From M55B167 sp046482825 (lineage in GTDB: Bacteria > Verrucomicrobiota > Kiritimatiellia > RFP12 > UBA1067), in NCBI GenBank assembly GCA_046482825.1, contig JAWOEI010000092.1:1-64000 (forward strand): a stretch of DNA of 64,000 nt. Reading direction: 5' to 3'. Positions 9,357-17,223 of the stretch are shown here, one piece after another. The notes beneath the pieces are model-generated. The model made no database searches. It saw only the letters and a program-made list of their open reading frames with translations, and was not told the origin of the DNA. Made by a program: the position numbers and the translations under genes. Numbering within the stretch: position 1 is the first letter of the stretch; each line of letters begins with the position of its first letter.

Positions 9357-9692
9357 ATGGATATCTATGTAGGCAATCTGCCTTATCAGGCTGGCGATGA
9401 AGACCTTAACGGGCTTTTCGGCCAGTACGGTACTGTCAATTCCGCACGTGTTATAACAGATCGCTTTTCGGGCGATTCAAAGGGTTTCGGTTTTGTCGAG
9501 ATGCCGGAGAAATCGGAAGCCCTGGAAGCTATTGCAGCTACCAATGACGTCGAATTCATGGGACGCAAGCTACGCGTTAACGAATCTCAGCCTAAACCTC
9601 GCGGCGAACGCCGTGGCGGTGGTGGCGGCTTCAAAGGCGAACGGCGCGGCGGCGACCGCCGTGGCGGTGGCGGTGGCGACCGGCGCTGGTAA
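9357..9692 (+). CDS. RRM-type RNA-binding protein with RGG tail
   Basis: The 111-residue protein is a single RNA recognition motif. RNP2 is IYVGNLPY near residue 3 and RNP1 is KGFGFVEM around residue 43, with the aromatic residues that stack on RNA bases present. After about residue 82 the chain becomes an arginine/glycine-rich tail (RRGGGGG, RRGGDRRGGG). The organisation matches small bacterial Rbp proteins, best known in cyanobacteria and also common in PVC bacteria, which bind single-stranded RNA and often respond to cold. AGGA lies nine bases before the ATG. The gene is monocistronic, with a consensus promoter upstream and an intrinsic terminator directly downstream. Its targets cannot be read from the sequence. 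Confidence 0.92.
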   Translation: MDIYVGNLPYQAGDEDLNGLFGQYGTVNSARVITDRFSGDSKGFGFVEMPEKSEALEAIAATNDVEFMGRKLRVNESQPKPRGERRGGGGGFKGERRGGDRRGGGGGDRRW

Positions 9693-9720
9693 TTGGTGTT
9701 ATATTACACAATTGATTAAA

Positions 9721-9750
9721 AAAGGCACGCAGTTGCGTGCCTTTTTTTGT
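9721..9750 (+). terminator. Rho-independent terminator of the RRM gene
   Basis: A perfect 10-bp stem, AAAGGCACGC (9721-9730) with GCGTGCCTTT (9735-9744), has a four-base loop and runs into a seven-T tract. It lies 29 bases after the RRM stop codon and separates that gene from tyrA. Confidence 0.9.
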
Positions 9751-9917
9751 TTACCATTTCAGCACCAGATATTATATTCAGTTCAACAGTACCGGCAGAA
9801 CGCTCAGGCGAACAGGTATTCAGGCCGCAAGCCTGAACATCTGCTTCCGGACACAAACCCGGCTGACGACGGGAAATCACCGGGAACACCGCTGACAACA
9901 AAACCGGACCTTAGCAT

Positions 9918-10757
9918 ATGACAGTAACTATTATCGGACTGGGACTCATAGGGGGATCTTTTGCCCGCGATCTGCGGGATCATGCCTCTATCGAGCATAT
10001 TATTGGAGTTGAAAGCAATCGGAAACATGCTGACACCGCTCTTGAAATCGGCATTGTCGATGATGTCATGCCGCTTGAAAAAGCTATTTGCTCATCCCAT
10101 GCAATCATTCTGGCGACTCCGGTTGACGTTATAAGAAAAATACTGCCTGAAGTTCTTGACATGATAAAAGAGAACCAGACTGTAATCGATCTGGGGTCAA
10201 CCAAATTCAAACTTGTGGAACACGTAAAGGATCATCCGATGCGGCATCGCTACGTGGCGGCACATCCCATGGCCGGCACCGAGTGTTCCGGACCGTCGGC
10301 TTCATTCAAAGGGCTTTTCCGGGATAAAACTGTTCTTCTCTGTGATATGGAAAGGAGTTCTCCGGACGCATGCAAGACAGCCCTTGAACTCTTTCATATG
10401 GCCGGTCTTAAATTCGAATTCATGGATGCGGCCCAGCATGACCGCCATGCGGCATACGTTTCGCACATATCACATATAGTGGCATACGCTCTTTCACTAG
10501 CGGTACAAAACGAAGAAAAAGCCGGCTATGCCGTACCTCGTCTGGCTGGCGGCGGCTTCGCATCAACAGTGCGTCTGGCAATGAGTTCACCTGAAATGTG
10601 GGTGCCGATTTTAAGAGACAACCGCGAAAATATACTTGAAGCTGTCTGCCGGGTTTCAGAAACTCTGGAAGCTTTCAGGCTTGCCCTTGAAAATGACGAT
10701 AAAAAGAAGATGACGGATCTGATCCGCAATGCTAACAGAATCAGAGATATGCTGTGA
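9918..10757 (+). CDS. tyrA: Prephenate dehydrogenase
   Basis: The 279-residue protein is a monofunctional TyrA, which oxidatively decarboxylates prephenate to 4-hydroxyphenylpyruvate in tyrosine synthesis. It opens with the Rossmann NAD motif GLGLIGGS at residues 7-14. The catalytic-region sequence AAHPMAGTECSGP is present, as is AYVSHISHIVAYAL with the conserved histidines of the helical dimerisation domain. There is no chorismate mutase domain and no ACT domain, so feedback control through an ACT domain is not expected. No clear ribosome binding site precedes ATG 9918. The next gene starts 44 bases after the stop; other aromatic amino acid genes are absent from the window. Confidence 0.92.
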   Translation: MTVTIIGLGLIGGSFARDLRDHASIEHIIGVESNRKHADTALEIGIVDDVMPLEKAICSSHAIILATPVDVIRKILPEVLDMIKENQTVIDLGSTKFKLVEHVKDHPMRHRYVAAHPMAGTECSGPSASFKGLFRDKTVLLCDMERSSPDACKTALELFHMAGLKFEFMDAAQHDRHAAYVSHISHIVAYALSLAVQNEEKAGYAVPRLAGGGFASTVRLAMSSPEMWVPILRDNRENILEAVCRVSETLEAFRLALENDDKKKMTDLIRNANRIRDML

Positions 10758-10801
10758 TCCGGCATGCGGGAGTCGCTTCGCTCCGTCAGATGTGAACCGC
10801 G

Positions 10802-11443
10802 ATGAAAAAGAATCTCATAGCTGTCAAATATTCCGAGCTGATGAAACTGTACGGACCACAGGGCTGGTGGCCTGTGAAAGGGCGCTACCATCCAGGAGAA
10901 TATGGATGGCCAAAAACCGGGAATCAGGTATTCGAAATATGCGTCGGTGCAATCCTCACCCAGAATACCGCCTGGGTATCGGTTGAAAAAGCGCTCGCGA
11001 ATCTCCGTTCCCGGAAAACGATGTCAGCGCAGAAAATACATAAAGCCCTTCCGGACGACTTAAAAGAAGCAATCCGGCCCGCCGGTTACTACAATCAGAA
11101 AAGCATTTATCTCAAATCTTTCGCTGCCTTTTTCATGGAACAGAAAGGACGTATCCCCTCACGCGAAGCACTTCTCGATGTCAAAGGCCTGGGAGAGGAA
11201 ACCGCTGATTCCATATTGCTATATGCCTGGAAACAGCCGTATTTTGTTGTGGATACCTATACGCGCAGAATCTTCTCTTCCCTGGGATTAGTTGAACCAA
11301 AAGAGCAATACAGCGAGATACAGCAAAAATTTCACAAAGCACTAAAGCCTCTTTACCGAAACAGAAACCTTGTTCATATCTACCAGGAATATCATGCGCT
11401 GTTAGTACAACACGCGAAGCTAAATTTTTCAAAAAAACGCTGA
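10802..11443 (+). CDS. HhH-GPD DNA glycosylase, MagIII-like
   Basis: This 213-residue protein belongs to the endonuclease III superfamily of base-excision repair glycosylases. It has the helix-hairpin-helix LLDVKGLGEETADSILLYA followed by FVVDTYTRRI, which supplies the conserved catalytic aspartate. In endonuclease III the hairpin carries a lysine nucleophile (GVGRKTA); here that position is Glu, so the enzyme should be a monofunctional glycosylase. The C-terminus stops at HAKLNFSKKR, where endonuclease III would begin its 4Fe-4S cysteine loop. Lack of the cluster and the short length fit 3-methyladenine glycosylase III of the Helicobacter type. The seven-A run near the stop does not restore cysteines in another frame. 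Confidence 0.8.
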   Translation: MKKNLIAVKYSELMKLYGPQGWWPVKGRYHPGEYGWPKTGNQVFEICVGAILTQNTAWVSVEKALANLRSRKTMSAQKIHKALPDDLKEAIRPAGYYNQKSIYLKSFAAFFMEQKGRIPSREALLDVKGLGEETADSILLYAWKQPYFVVDTYTRRIFSSLGLVEPKEQYSEIQQKFHKALKPLYRNRNLVHIYQEYHALLVQHAKLNFSKKR

Positions 11444-11520
11444 TAGAATGAAAACCGCTTTTTGTTCCGCCCGACAATTTCAGCTCAAAACAGCGTAAAA
11501 CATAAAATCTCCTTTTTTTC

Positions 11521-11660
11521 CTCGCAGAGAGGCGCAGAGAATACAAAGCTACGGAATGGCAAACCTCCTTGATTTGCCACAACGCAGCCTCCGCTTTGCG
11601 GGCAAAGAGGGTGTGAACTGCTGTAGCTGTTCACAATGCATCCTCTGTGCCTCTGTGTTG
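11521..11660. repeat. Composite repeat bounded by inverted CGCAGAG/CTCTGTG ends
   Basis: The left end (11521-11540) contains CGCAGAGAGGCGCAGAGA and the right end (11641-11660) contains CCTCTGTGCCTCTGTG, roughly its inverse. Inside lie two clean palindromes: TGGCAAA/TTTGCCA (11557-11563, 11573-11579) and TGTGAAC/GTTCACA (11612-11618, 11629-11635). Related CGCAGAG-rich sequence occurs at 13891-13918 and, inverted, at 43605-43630, all between genes. The arrangement resembles a small non-coding repeat element. No transposase or open frame is inside. Confidence 0.5.
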
Positions 11661-11688
11661 AATTTATATTCTTTTTAATTTCAACAGC

Positions 11689-12096
11689 TTATTTGGCGTT
11701 TACACCGGTACCCGCAGCGGAATCTATATACAAACCGATGAAGAAGAACGGAAAACCCGTATAGAAACCTTTCGGCGGCACAGCGTCAACAACTGCGTTA
11801 GCGCCATCATTTTTAGCGTCTTTAGCAATCTGCGTCATCTGTTGTGTGTCGTCCTGTTTCGGATACAATTCCAGCAGTTTTATCCCGGGAATACCTACGC
11901 CTATGCCTATCTCAGTGCTTTTGTAGAAACCCGTAGCCTTATGATTTTCGAAAGTAGCATCACTGGTTGTCACATTCTTCAACTAGGCGTCTTTCGCCAC
12001 CTTATCAAGATCGCAACGCCCGGGGAGATGCGCACACCCGCCGACCATCACACCTGCCAGCACCATGGCCATACCTAACTGATTCATCTGTTTCAT
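11689..12096 (-). pseudogene. Lipoprotein gene interrupted by an in-frame TAG
   Basis: From ATG 12096, preceded by a strong AAGGAGA site, the frame encodes a lipoprotein signal (MKQMNQLGMAMVLAGVMVGGC, cysteine at the lipobox) and then HLPGRCDLDKVAKDA before an amber codon at 11983-11985. The same frame continues for 97 sense codons, reading LKNVTTSDATFENH and ending GTGVNAK. Restoring a glutamine (CAG) gives one continuous protein of 135 residues. The stretch AKDAKNDGANAVVDA recalls the YbjQ/RcsF-like small-domain fold. TAG ends many intact genes in this window (the first gene, rnfB, rnfC, rnfG), so genome-wide recoding is unlikely. The likeliest explanations are a recent nonsense mutation or a sequencing error. 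The downstream TTG at 11982 has no ribosome binding site. Confidence 0.7.
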
Positions 12097-12350
12097 TCTG
12101 TCTCCTTTTTTTAACATTGTGCGGTCGTCATCAGTAACGTAATTTGTTCGTCACGTAACCCGCACCAAGTATTTATATAGTATCAGTGGTCTGTAAAAAA
12201 ATTCAAGAATTATTTAACTATTTATTTCTTCACACAAATCAGGTTTCCTTATTTGGATAGCAACGAATATTTCTACTGCGTTAGCTTGAAAATCACATGC
12301 TGTTTTAGTAAACTGACTTGTTCATTTTTTGATTTTAGCGGTTTTTAACT

Positions 12351-12926
12351 ATGGAATACATACTTTTGATTGTCAGTGCCGTGCTGGTTAACAACTTTGT
12401 TCTGAGCCGGTTTCTCGGAATATGTCCTTTTCTGGGTGTCTCCAAAAAACTGCACACAGCACTGGGCATGTGCGGGGCTGTAGTTTTTGTGATGACAGTT
12501 GCAAGCTCTGTCACCTGGTGTCTGCAGAAATTTCTGCTTGAGCCTTTCGAACTTGAATTCCTGCAGACGCTGACCTTCATCCTGGTAATCGCCTCGCTGG
12601 TACAGCTGATTGACATTGTAATGAAGCGTTTTGCACCGCCGCTACATGCCGCTCTCGGAATTTTCCTGCCCCTGATCACCACCAACTGCGCTGTTCTGGG
12701 TGTAGCGGTAATAAACATGAAACAGGGATATACATTCATCCAGTCCACACTTTTCGGCTTTGCCGCGGCACTGGGATTTGCACTGGCTCTTGTCATTTTC
12801 ACCGGTCTTCGTGAAAAGATCGATCGTGCCGATCCACCGCGCTGTTTCAAAGGAGTTGCCATTGCTCTGGTTACAGCTGGACTGCTGAGCCTGGCATTCA
12901 TGGGATTCAGCGGACTGGTGAAATGA
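12351..12926 (+). CDS. rnfA: Rnf electron-transport complex subunit A
   Basis: RnfA is a membrane subunit of the ferredoxin:NAD+ oxidoreductase that couples electron transfer to Na+ or H+ export. The 191-residue product has about six membrane helices and the family signatures NNFVLSRFLGICPFLGVS near the N-terminus and PLITTNCAVLGVA in the middle, whose cysteines bind an iron-sulphur centre shared with RnfE. It could in principle be called NqrE, but the neighbouring rnfB fixes it as Rnf. It opens the operon rnfA-B-C-D-G. Start ATG 12351 has no clear ribosome binding site, though the N-terminus matches the family exactly. Confidence 0.95.
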   Translation: MEYILLIVSAVLVNNFVLSRFLGICPFLGVSKKLHTALGMCGAVVFVMTVASSVTWCLQKFLLEPFELEFLQTLTFILVIASLVQLIDIVMKRFAPPLHAALGIFLPLITTNCAVLGVAVINMKQGYTFIQSTLFGFAAALGFALALVIFTGLREKIDRADPPRCFKGVAIALVTAGLLSLAFMGFSGLVK

Positions 12927-13033
12927 GTTAGTGCGCGAGTTAAAGAGGCAGCGCTCAGCGCGGTCACTTTAATTAAGTTTCGAACACTGTATGCGAATAG
13001 CATCACAACAAACAGCACAAGGCATTTTATTTT
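12927..13033 (+). other. rnfA-rnfB spacer with repeat motif
   Basis: This 107-base gap inside the operon carries GTGCGCGAGT (12931-12940), which recurs exactly at 15281-15290 and with one change at 15305-15314 in the rnfC-rnfD gap. No open frame or clear promoter is visible. Confidence 0.45.
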
Positions 13034-13825
13034 ATGGAAAACATTATTCTGCAATCTTTTCTATGGATCGGACTTCTCGGCCTGATCATCGGCACAGCTT
13101 TGGCAATTGCCGCAAAATATCTGGCAGTTAAAGAAGACCCCCGTATAGCCGAAGTTCATGAACTGCTACCCGGAGCGAACTGCGGTGCATGCGGATATGC
13201 CGGCTGTGCCGATTTCGCCAGGGCTGTTGTCATGGATGGCGAAGATATATCGCTCTGCTCTCCCGGAGGTGCCGAAGGCGCTGCGGCGATCGCAAAACTT
13301 ATGGGTGTTGGTGCAGGGACTGTTGAAAAAAAGCTTGCCATAGTTCTCTGTTGCGGCGACGACGAAAAAGCCAAGCGGCGCTTTGTATATAACGGTCTCA
13401 ACGATTGCGCTGCCGCACATGCAACTGCCGGCGGAGATAAAGCCTGCGTTTACGGCTGCCTCGGTTACGGCAGTTGCGCGCGTGTATGTCCCGTAAATGC
13501 GATCAGAATTGAAAAAGGCATTGCTGTAGTAAACCGGGAATTGTGTATCGGTTGCGGAAAATGCGTTGCCGCCTGTCCACGCAATCTCATCAAAATGGTT
13601 CCCGCTTCAGCAAGAATACATGTCCTGTGCAGTTCTATGGACAAAGGCACCGAAGTTAAACGGGTCTGTTCTACAGGATGCATAGGTTGCCAGCTCTGTA
13701 CTAAATTCGGTGATGAAGGCGCCTTTAAAATGGACGGGTTTCTGGCAAAGGTTGACTATTCCATTCCCGTCACCAAAGAAGAGGTCGTTGAAAAATGTCC
13801 TTCTAAATGTATCGTCAAGGTATAG
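13034..13825 (+). CDS. rnfB: Rnf complex iron-sulphur subunit B
   Basis: The 263-residue RnfB accepts electrons from ferredoxin and passes them into the membrane complex. A single N-terminal membrane helix (LWIGLLGLIIGTALAIAAKYLA) is followed by the RnfB-specific cluster motif LLPGANCGACGYAGC with a later cysteine. Two ferredoxin-type 4Fe-4S motifs follow, CLGYGSCARVCP and CIGCGKCVAACP. A further cysteine group, CSTGCIGCQLC with a C-terminal CPSKC, suggests an additional cluster beyond the minimal proteobacterial form. It lies in the operon between rnfA and rnfC; the 107-base gap upstream and lack of a strong ribosome binding site are unusual for tightly coupled subunits. Confidence 0.95.
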   Translation: MENIILQSFLWIGLLGLIIGTALAIAAKYLAVKEDPRIAEVHELLPGANCGACGYAGCADFARAVVMDGEDISLCSPGGAEGAAAIAKLMGVGAGTVEKKLAIVLCCGDDEKAKRRFVYNGLNDCAAAHATAGGDKACVYGCLGYGSCARVCPVNAIRIEKGIAVVNRELCIGCGKCVAACPRNLIKMVPASARIHVLCSSMDKGTEVKRVCSTGCIGCQLCTKFGDEGAFKMDGFLAKVDYSIPVTKEEVVEKCPSKCIVKV

Positions 13826-13890
13826 CATTTTAAACATAAACTACGGAATTCACTGAACACACGAAACGGTTTGCTGCGTTAATTATCCAG

Positions 13891-13918
13891 CGCAGAGACA
13901 CACAGAGGTCACAAAGAG
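13891..13918. repeat. Intergenic CGCAGAG-family repeat
   Basis: CGCAGAGACACACAGAGG followed by TCACAAAGAG lies in the 106-base rnfB-rnfC gap. It matches the ends of the composite element at 11521-11660 and the inverted copy at 43605-43630. Confidence 0.5.
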
Positions 13919-13931
13919 ATAAATTAATAAG

Positions 13932-15278
13932 ATGAAAACAGTTCCATCTCCATATCAGTTCAAGGGCGGCATTCACCCCGCCTATCACAAGGATTTATCC
14001 AGTGGTTGCGCCATCAGGCCTCTTCCACGGCCTGCGTTCCTTACGATTCCTATGTCGCAGCATCTCGGCGCTCCGGCAAAAGCCATTGTAAAAGCGGGTG
14101 ATGAAGTGAAGCGGGGAACGCTCATTGCAGAACAGAACGGATTTATCTCGGTTCCCGTCCACTCACCGGTCTGCGGCACTGTCAAAACCGTCACCAAAAC
14201 AGCAACAGCATCGGGGCGCCCATGTCAGGGCATTATGATAGAAACTTCCGGAAGTGATGCAACCGATTATATGGAAACAATAGATAACTGGCGTGATACT
14301 GACAGGGAAAAATTACTCGAACGCATCGACAATGCCGGTATCGCCGGCATGGGCGGAGCCGGATTTCCGACCAAGGTGAAGCTCTCTCCTCCTATGGACA
14401 AACCCATTGATACCGTTATACTCAACGGGGCCGAGTGCGAACCATACCTCACATCAGATCACCGTATAATGTTGGAGCATGCCGATAAAATCCGCATCGG
14501 TGCAGAAATAATAAAACATATTCTGGGAGCAAAAACACTGCGCATTGCCATTGAAGACAATAAACCGGACGCTATTGAGGCAATGGAAAAGGCATTCGGA
14601 GATATCAAACACGGAACCGCTATCAATGTCCTGCGTACCAGCTACCCGCAGGGCTCGGAAAAACAGCAGATATACAATGTTACCGGCCGCAAGGTTCCCC
14701 GGGGCGGGTTGCCGATGGATGTAGGATGCGTCGTTGAAAACACCAGCACAACCCTGGCTGTCTACGAAGCTGTTGTGCTTGGCAAACCGCTTATAGAACG
14801 TGTAATCACGGTAACAGGTGATGCAGTGGAAGAACCGTCCAACCTGCTGGCTCCATTCGGCACGAGCTGCCGGGATCTGATTAATGCCTGCGGCGGCTTC
14901 AAGAGCACAGTGGCTAAAGTCATATCCGGCGGACCTATGATGGGATTCGCCCTAAGTTCACTGGATATCCCCACCGGCAAAACTTCGTCCGGTCTGCTTC
15001 TGCTTTCACAAAGCCGGGTAACACAGTTCACATCGCAGGCATGCATTTCCTGCGGAAGGTGTGTTGCCGCCTGTCCAATGGGTCTTATTCCTTCTGAACT
15101 AAGCCAATTTATTGAGGCTGACGACATCGAAAGTGCTGAAAAAATTGCTCTGATGGACTGCATTGAGTGCGGATCATGCGCTTTCGTATGCCCTGCTCAC
15201 CGTCCGCTTGTTCAGCACATGCGCCGTGGCAAAGCTTATGTCATGGCTGAAAAGGCGGCTGCCAAGGCGAAGAAATAG
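13932..15278 (+). CDS. rnfC: Rnf complex NADH-binding subunit C
   Basis: RnfC (448 residues) is the peripheral subunit that binds NAD(H) and flavin. An N-terminal barrel/lipoyl-like region carries KGGIHP and PVHSPVCGTV. The central domain, related to complex I subunit NuoF, has GMGGAGFPTKVKL and VILNGAECEPYLTSDH. The C-terminus holds two 4Fe-4S motifs, CISCGRCVAACP and CIECGSCAFVCP. The length is that of the compact form without the long alanine/lysine tail of enterobacterial RsxC. It follows rnfB after a 106-base gap that contains a dispersed repeat. Confidence 0.96.
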   Translation: MKTVPSPYQFKGGIHPAYHKDLSSGCAIRPLPRPAFLTIPMSQHLGAPAKAIVKAGDEVKRGTLIAEQNGFISVPVHSPVCGTVKTVTKTATASGRPCQGIMIETSGSDATDYMETIDNWRDTDREKLLERIDNAGIAGMGGAGFPTKVKLSPPMDKPIDTVILNGAECEPYLTSDHRIMLEHADKIRIGAEIIKHILGAKTLRIAIEDNKPDAIEAMEKAFGDIKHGTAINVLRTSYPQGSEKQQIYNVTGRKVPRGGLPMDVGCVVENTSTTLAVYEAVVLGKPLIERVITVTGDAVEEPSNLLAPFGTSCRDLINACGGFKSTVAKVISGGPMMGFALSSLDIPTGKTSSGLLLLSQSRVTQFTSQACISCGRCVAACPMGLIPSELSQFIEADDIESAEKIALMDCIECGSCAFVCPAHRPLVQHMRRGKAYVMAEKAAAKAKK

Positions 15279-15280
15279 AA

Positions 15281-15314
15281 GTGCGCGAGTCCGAAAGTGA
15301 GCTAATGCGCGAGT
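15281..15314 (+). repeat. Direct GTGCGCGAGT repeats between rnfC and rnfD
   Basis: GTGCGCGAGT at 15281-15290 is followed by ATGCGCGAGT at 15305-15314; the first form also occurs in the rnfA-rnfB gap (12931-12940). The repeats fill most of the 66-base gap. I see no known regulator site in them. Confidence 0.45.
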
Positions 15315-15344
15315 TTAGATTGAGTTTTTACGACAGAGAGTTAT

Positions 15345-16358
15345 ATGAACGCTGACAAACAACCAGATCAATTTATTATCAGTTCATCACCGCACACGCA
15401 CTCCGGCAGTTCGGTTGAACGCATCATGCTGGATATGCTTATCGCACTGACACCCGCATTTGTTGCGGCCTGCTTATTTTTCGGTATGGATGCAGTACGC
15501 CTGACGGCAGCATGCGTTGCGACCTGTGTGCTGACAGAATGGACATGCCGCAAACTGATGAAGCGCAACAACAGCATCAGCGATCTCAGTTCAGCCGTTA
15601 CCGGCGTGCTGCTTGCTCTGAACCTGCCTCCCTCACTGCCTACATGGATGGCCGTAGCGGGCTCCCTGTTTGCCATAGGCATCTGCAAACAGATATTCGG
15701 CGGTCTCGGTTACAATGTTTTCAATCCGGCGCTGGCCGCACGCGCTTTCATGCTTATATCCTTTACAGGCGCAATGACAAGCTGGAGCAGTTCCGATTGG
15801 TTTTCCACAATGGCGGCAGCCTCTGCGGACGCCGCAACGAACGCAACTCCTCTCGGCATGATCAAGGAAACCATCAAAACCGGCGGTCCCCTGCCGGAAT
15901 TCACAGGTGCTGCCGTAGCCAGACTGTTCACCGGCAACATAAACGGCTGTATAGGTGAAACGTCCGTAATCGCTTTACTGATCGGAGCGGCATATCTGCT
16001 TTACCGCAAAGTGATAACCTGGCATATCCCCACGGCATACATAGGCACAGTATTCCTTTTCGCCTGCATTCTTTATGTTGTCAACCCAGAGACATCTGTT
16101 CAGCCACACATTCACATTCTTTCAGGCGGTCTGATTATCGGGGCATTCTTTATGGCGACCGACATGGTTACATCTCCAGTCACAAAAAAGGGCATGTTAA
16201 TCTTCGGCATAGGCTGCGGCATCGTCACAATGGTCATCCGCACGGTAAAATCCGGAGCCTTTCCCGAAGGCGTCAGCTTCGCAATACTTTTTATGAATGC
16301 GTTAACACCGCTCATCAACCGCGGTTGCCGCAATAAGGTTTTCGGGACAGAATCATGA
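15345..16358 (+). CDS. rnfD: Rnf complex membrane subunit D
   Basis: RnfD (337 residues) is an integral membrane subunit with about nine helices, homologous to NqrB. The motif ATDMVTSPVTKKG contains the threonine to which FMN is covalently attached in the family. GGLGYNVFNPALAARAF is the conserved segment in the membrane core. GAGAG precedes ATG 15345. The stop overlaps the rnfG start by four bases (ATGA), so the two are probably translationally coupled. Confidence 0.96.
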   Translation: MNADKQPDQFIISSSPHTHSGSSVERIMLDMLIALTPAFVAACLFFGMDAVRLTAACVATCVLTEWTCRKLMKRNNSISDLSSAVTGVLLALNLPPSLPTWMAVAGSLFAIGICKQIFGGLGYNVFNPALAARAFMLISFTGAMTSWSSSDWFSTMAAASADAATNATPLGMIKETIKTGGPLPEFTGAAVARLFTGNINGCIGETSVIALLIGAAYLLYRKVITWHIPTAYIGTVFLFACILYVVNPETSVQPHIHILSGGLIIGAFFMATDMVTSPVTKKGMLIFGIGCGIVTMVIRTVKSGAFPEGVSFAILFMNALTPLINRGCRNKVFGTES

Positions 16359-16900
16359 AAGAAACAATTAAACTGGTTGCTATTCTGACTGCAGTATGCG
16401 CTGTCAGCGCGGCCATGCTGGCTGCTGTATATAATGTTACAATGGGACCTATCCACAGAGCTATTGAAATTAAAATCGCCGAGGCGGCAAGTGCCGTGAT
16501 GCCTGAGTATGCGCCAAAGGCGGTAAAAGAAACTGTTGGCGGTGAAACTTTTTTCATTTCACGCGGAGCTGACGGAAAAGTTACCGCGGTAGCCGCGGAG
16601 GGAGTATCTCCAAATGGATACGGAGGAGAAATCAGACTGATGGTAGGCCTCAGCACAGACAGAAAAGTAATCAATTACAGCGTAATTGCGTCCAAGGAGA
16701 CTGCGGGGCTGGGCACACAGATAGCGGAACCGGAATTCAAGGACCAGCTCAAGGGACAACCCTTCAGTGCCAACTGGAAGGTCAGCAAGGACGGAGGCGA
16801 CTTTGATGCCGTAACATCCGCAACAATTTCCTCAAAAGCCGCCATGGAATGCATACGGGATGCAATATCCAGGTATAAGAAAGCCGCAGAAAATTTTTAG
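16355..16900 (+). CDS. rnfG: Rnf complex FMN-binding subunit G
   Basis: RnfG (181 residues) has one N-terminal membrane anchor (LVAILTAVCAVSAAMLAAVY) and an outward-facing FMN-binding domain. The covalent-flavin motif is AVTSATISS, and the preceding SKETAGLGTQI segment is canonical. It overlaps rnfD by four bases. In the common order A-B-C-D-G-E, rnfE should follow; here a small soluble ORF begins eight bases after the stop. Confidence 0.95.
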   Translation: MKETIKLVAILTAVCAVSAAMLAAVYNVTMGPIHRAIEIKIAEAASAVMPEYAPKAVKETVGGETFFISRGADGKVTAVAAEGVSPNGYGGEIRLMVGLSTDRKVINYSVIASKETAGLGTQIAEPEFKDQLKGQPFSANWKVSKDGGDFDAVTSATISSKAAMECIRDAISRYKKAAENF

Positions 16901-16908
16901 GGACTTCT

Positions 16909-17223
16909 ATGCATCATAATCCTCCAGTTGAAACCAGACACGCCGAAGCTGTTCTTATGATAACTGCCCGATTGACGGAAAAAGGTTGTATGATCATTTC
17001 ATCAAACACTGATGAAAAAGCTGATCCGCAGATTTTTGCCCAGAATGAAGAAGCGGACTTCTCTTTTTATTTTATCCGGGCCGACCCTGAATCAGAACCA
17101 GGTGCTGAAATACTGGCCGGATGGAAAGAACTAGCCGCTCATCACCAGGTAAAAGCTTATTACATTCCGGTCAACACCAACAGCGAAATTTTTGATACAA
17201 TCCCGCTCACGGCTATGATTTAA
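16909..17223 (+). CDS. Small uncharacterised protein in the rnfE position
   Basis: I do not recognise this 104-residue protein. AGGGA lies seven bases before ATG 16909 and only eight bases separate it from rnfG, so it should be cotranscribed with the rnf operon. It has no membrane segment, signal peptide or cysteine cluster, which excludes RnfE. Helix-strand alternation is suggested by MITARLTEKGCMIISS and FSFYFIRAD, with a later acidic stretch and a C-terminal YYIPVN. An Rnf-associated accessory role is possible from position only. Base composition is like its neighbours. Confidence 0.6.
   Translation: MHHNPPVETRHAEAVLMITARLTEKGCMIISSNTDEKADPQIFAQNEEADFSFYFIRADPESEPGAEILAGWKELAAHHQVKAYYIPVNTNSEIFDTIPLTAMI

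Noticed and set aside
11521..11660. Repeat-rich spacer as a CRISPR array
   Set aside because: There is no regular repeat-spacer spacing and no cas gene in the window.
11983..11985. Amber codon as evidence of TAG recoding in this genome
   Set aside because: TAG terminates several clearly complete genes in this window, including rnfB, rnfC and rnfG, so genome-wide recoding is unlikely.
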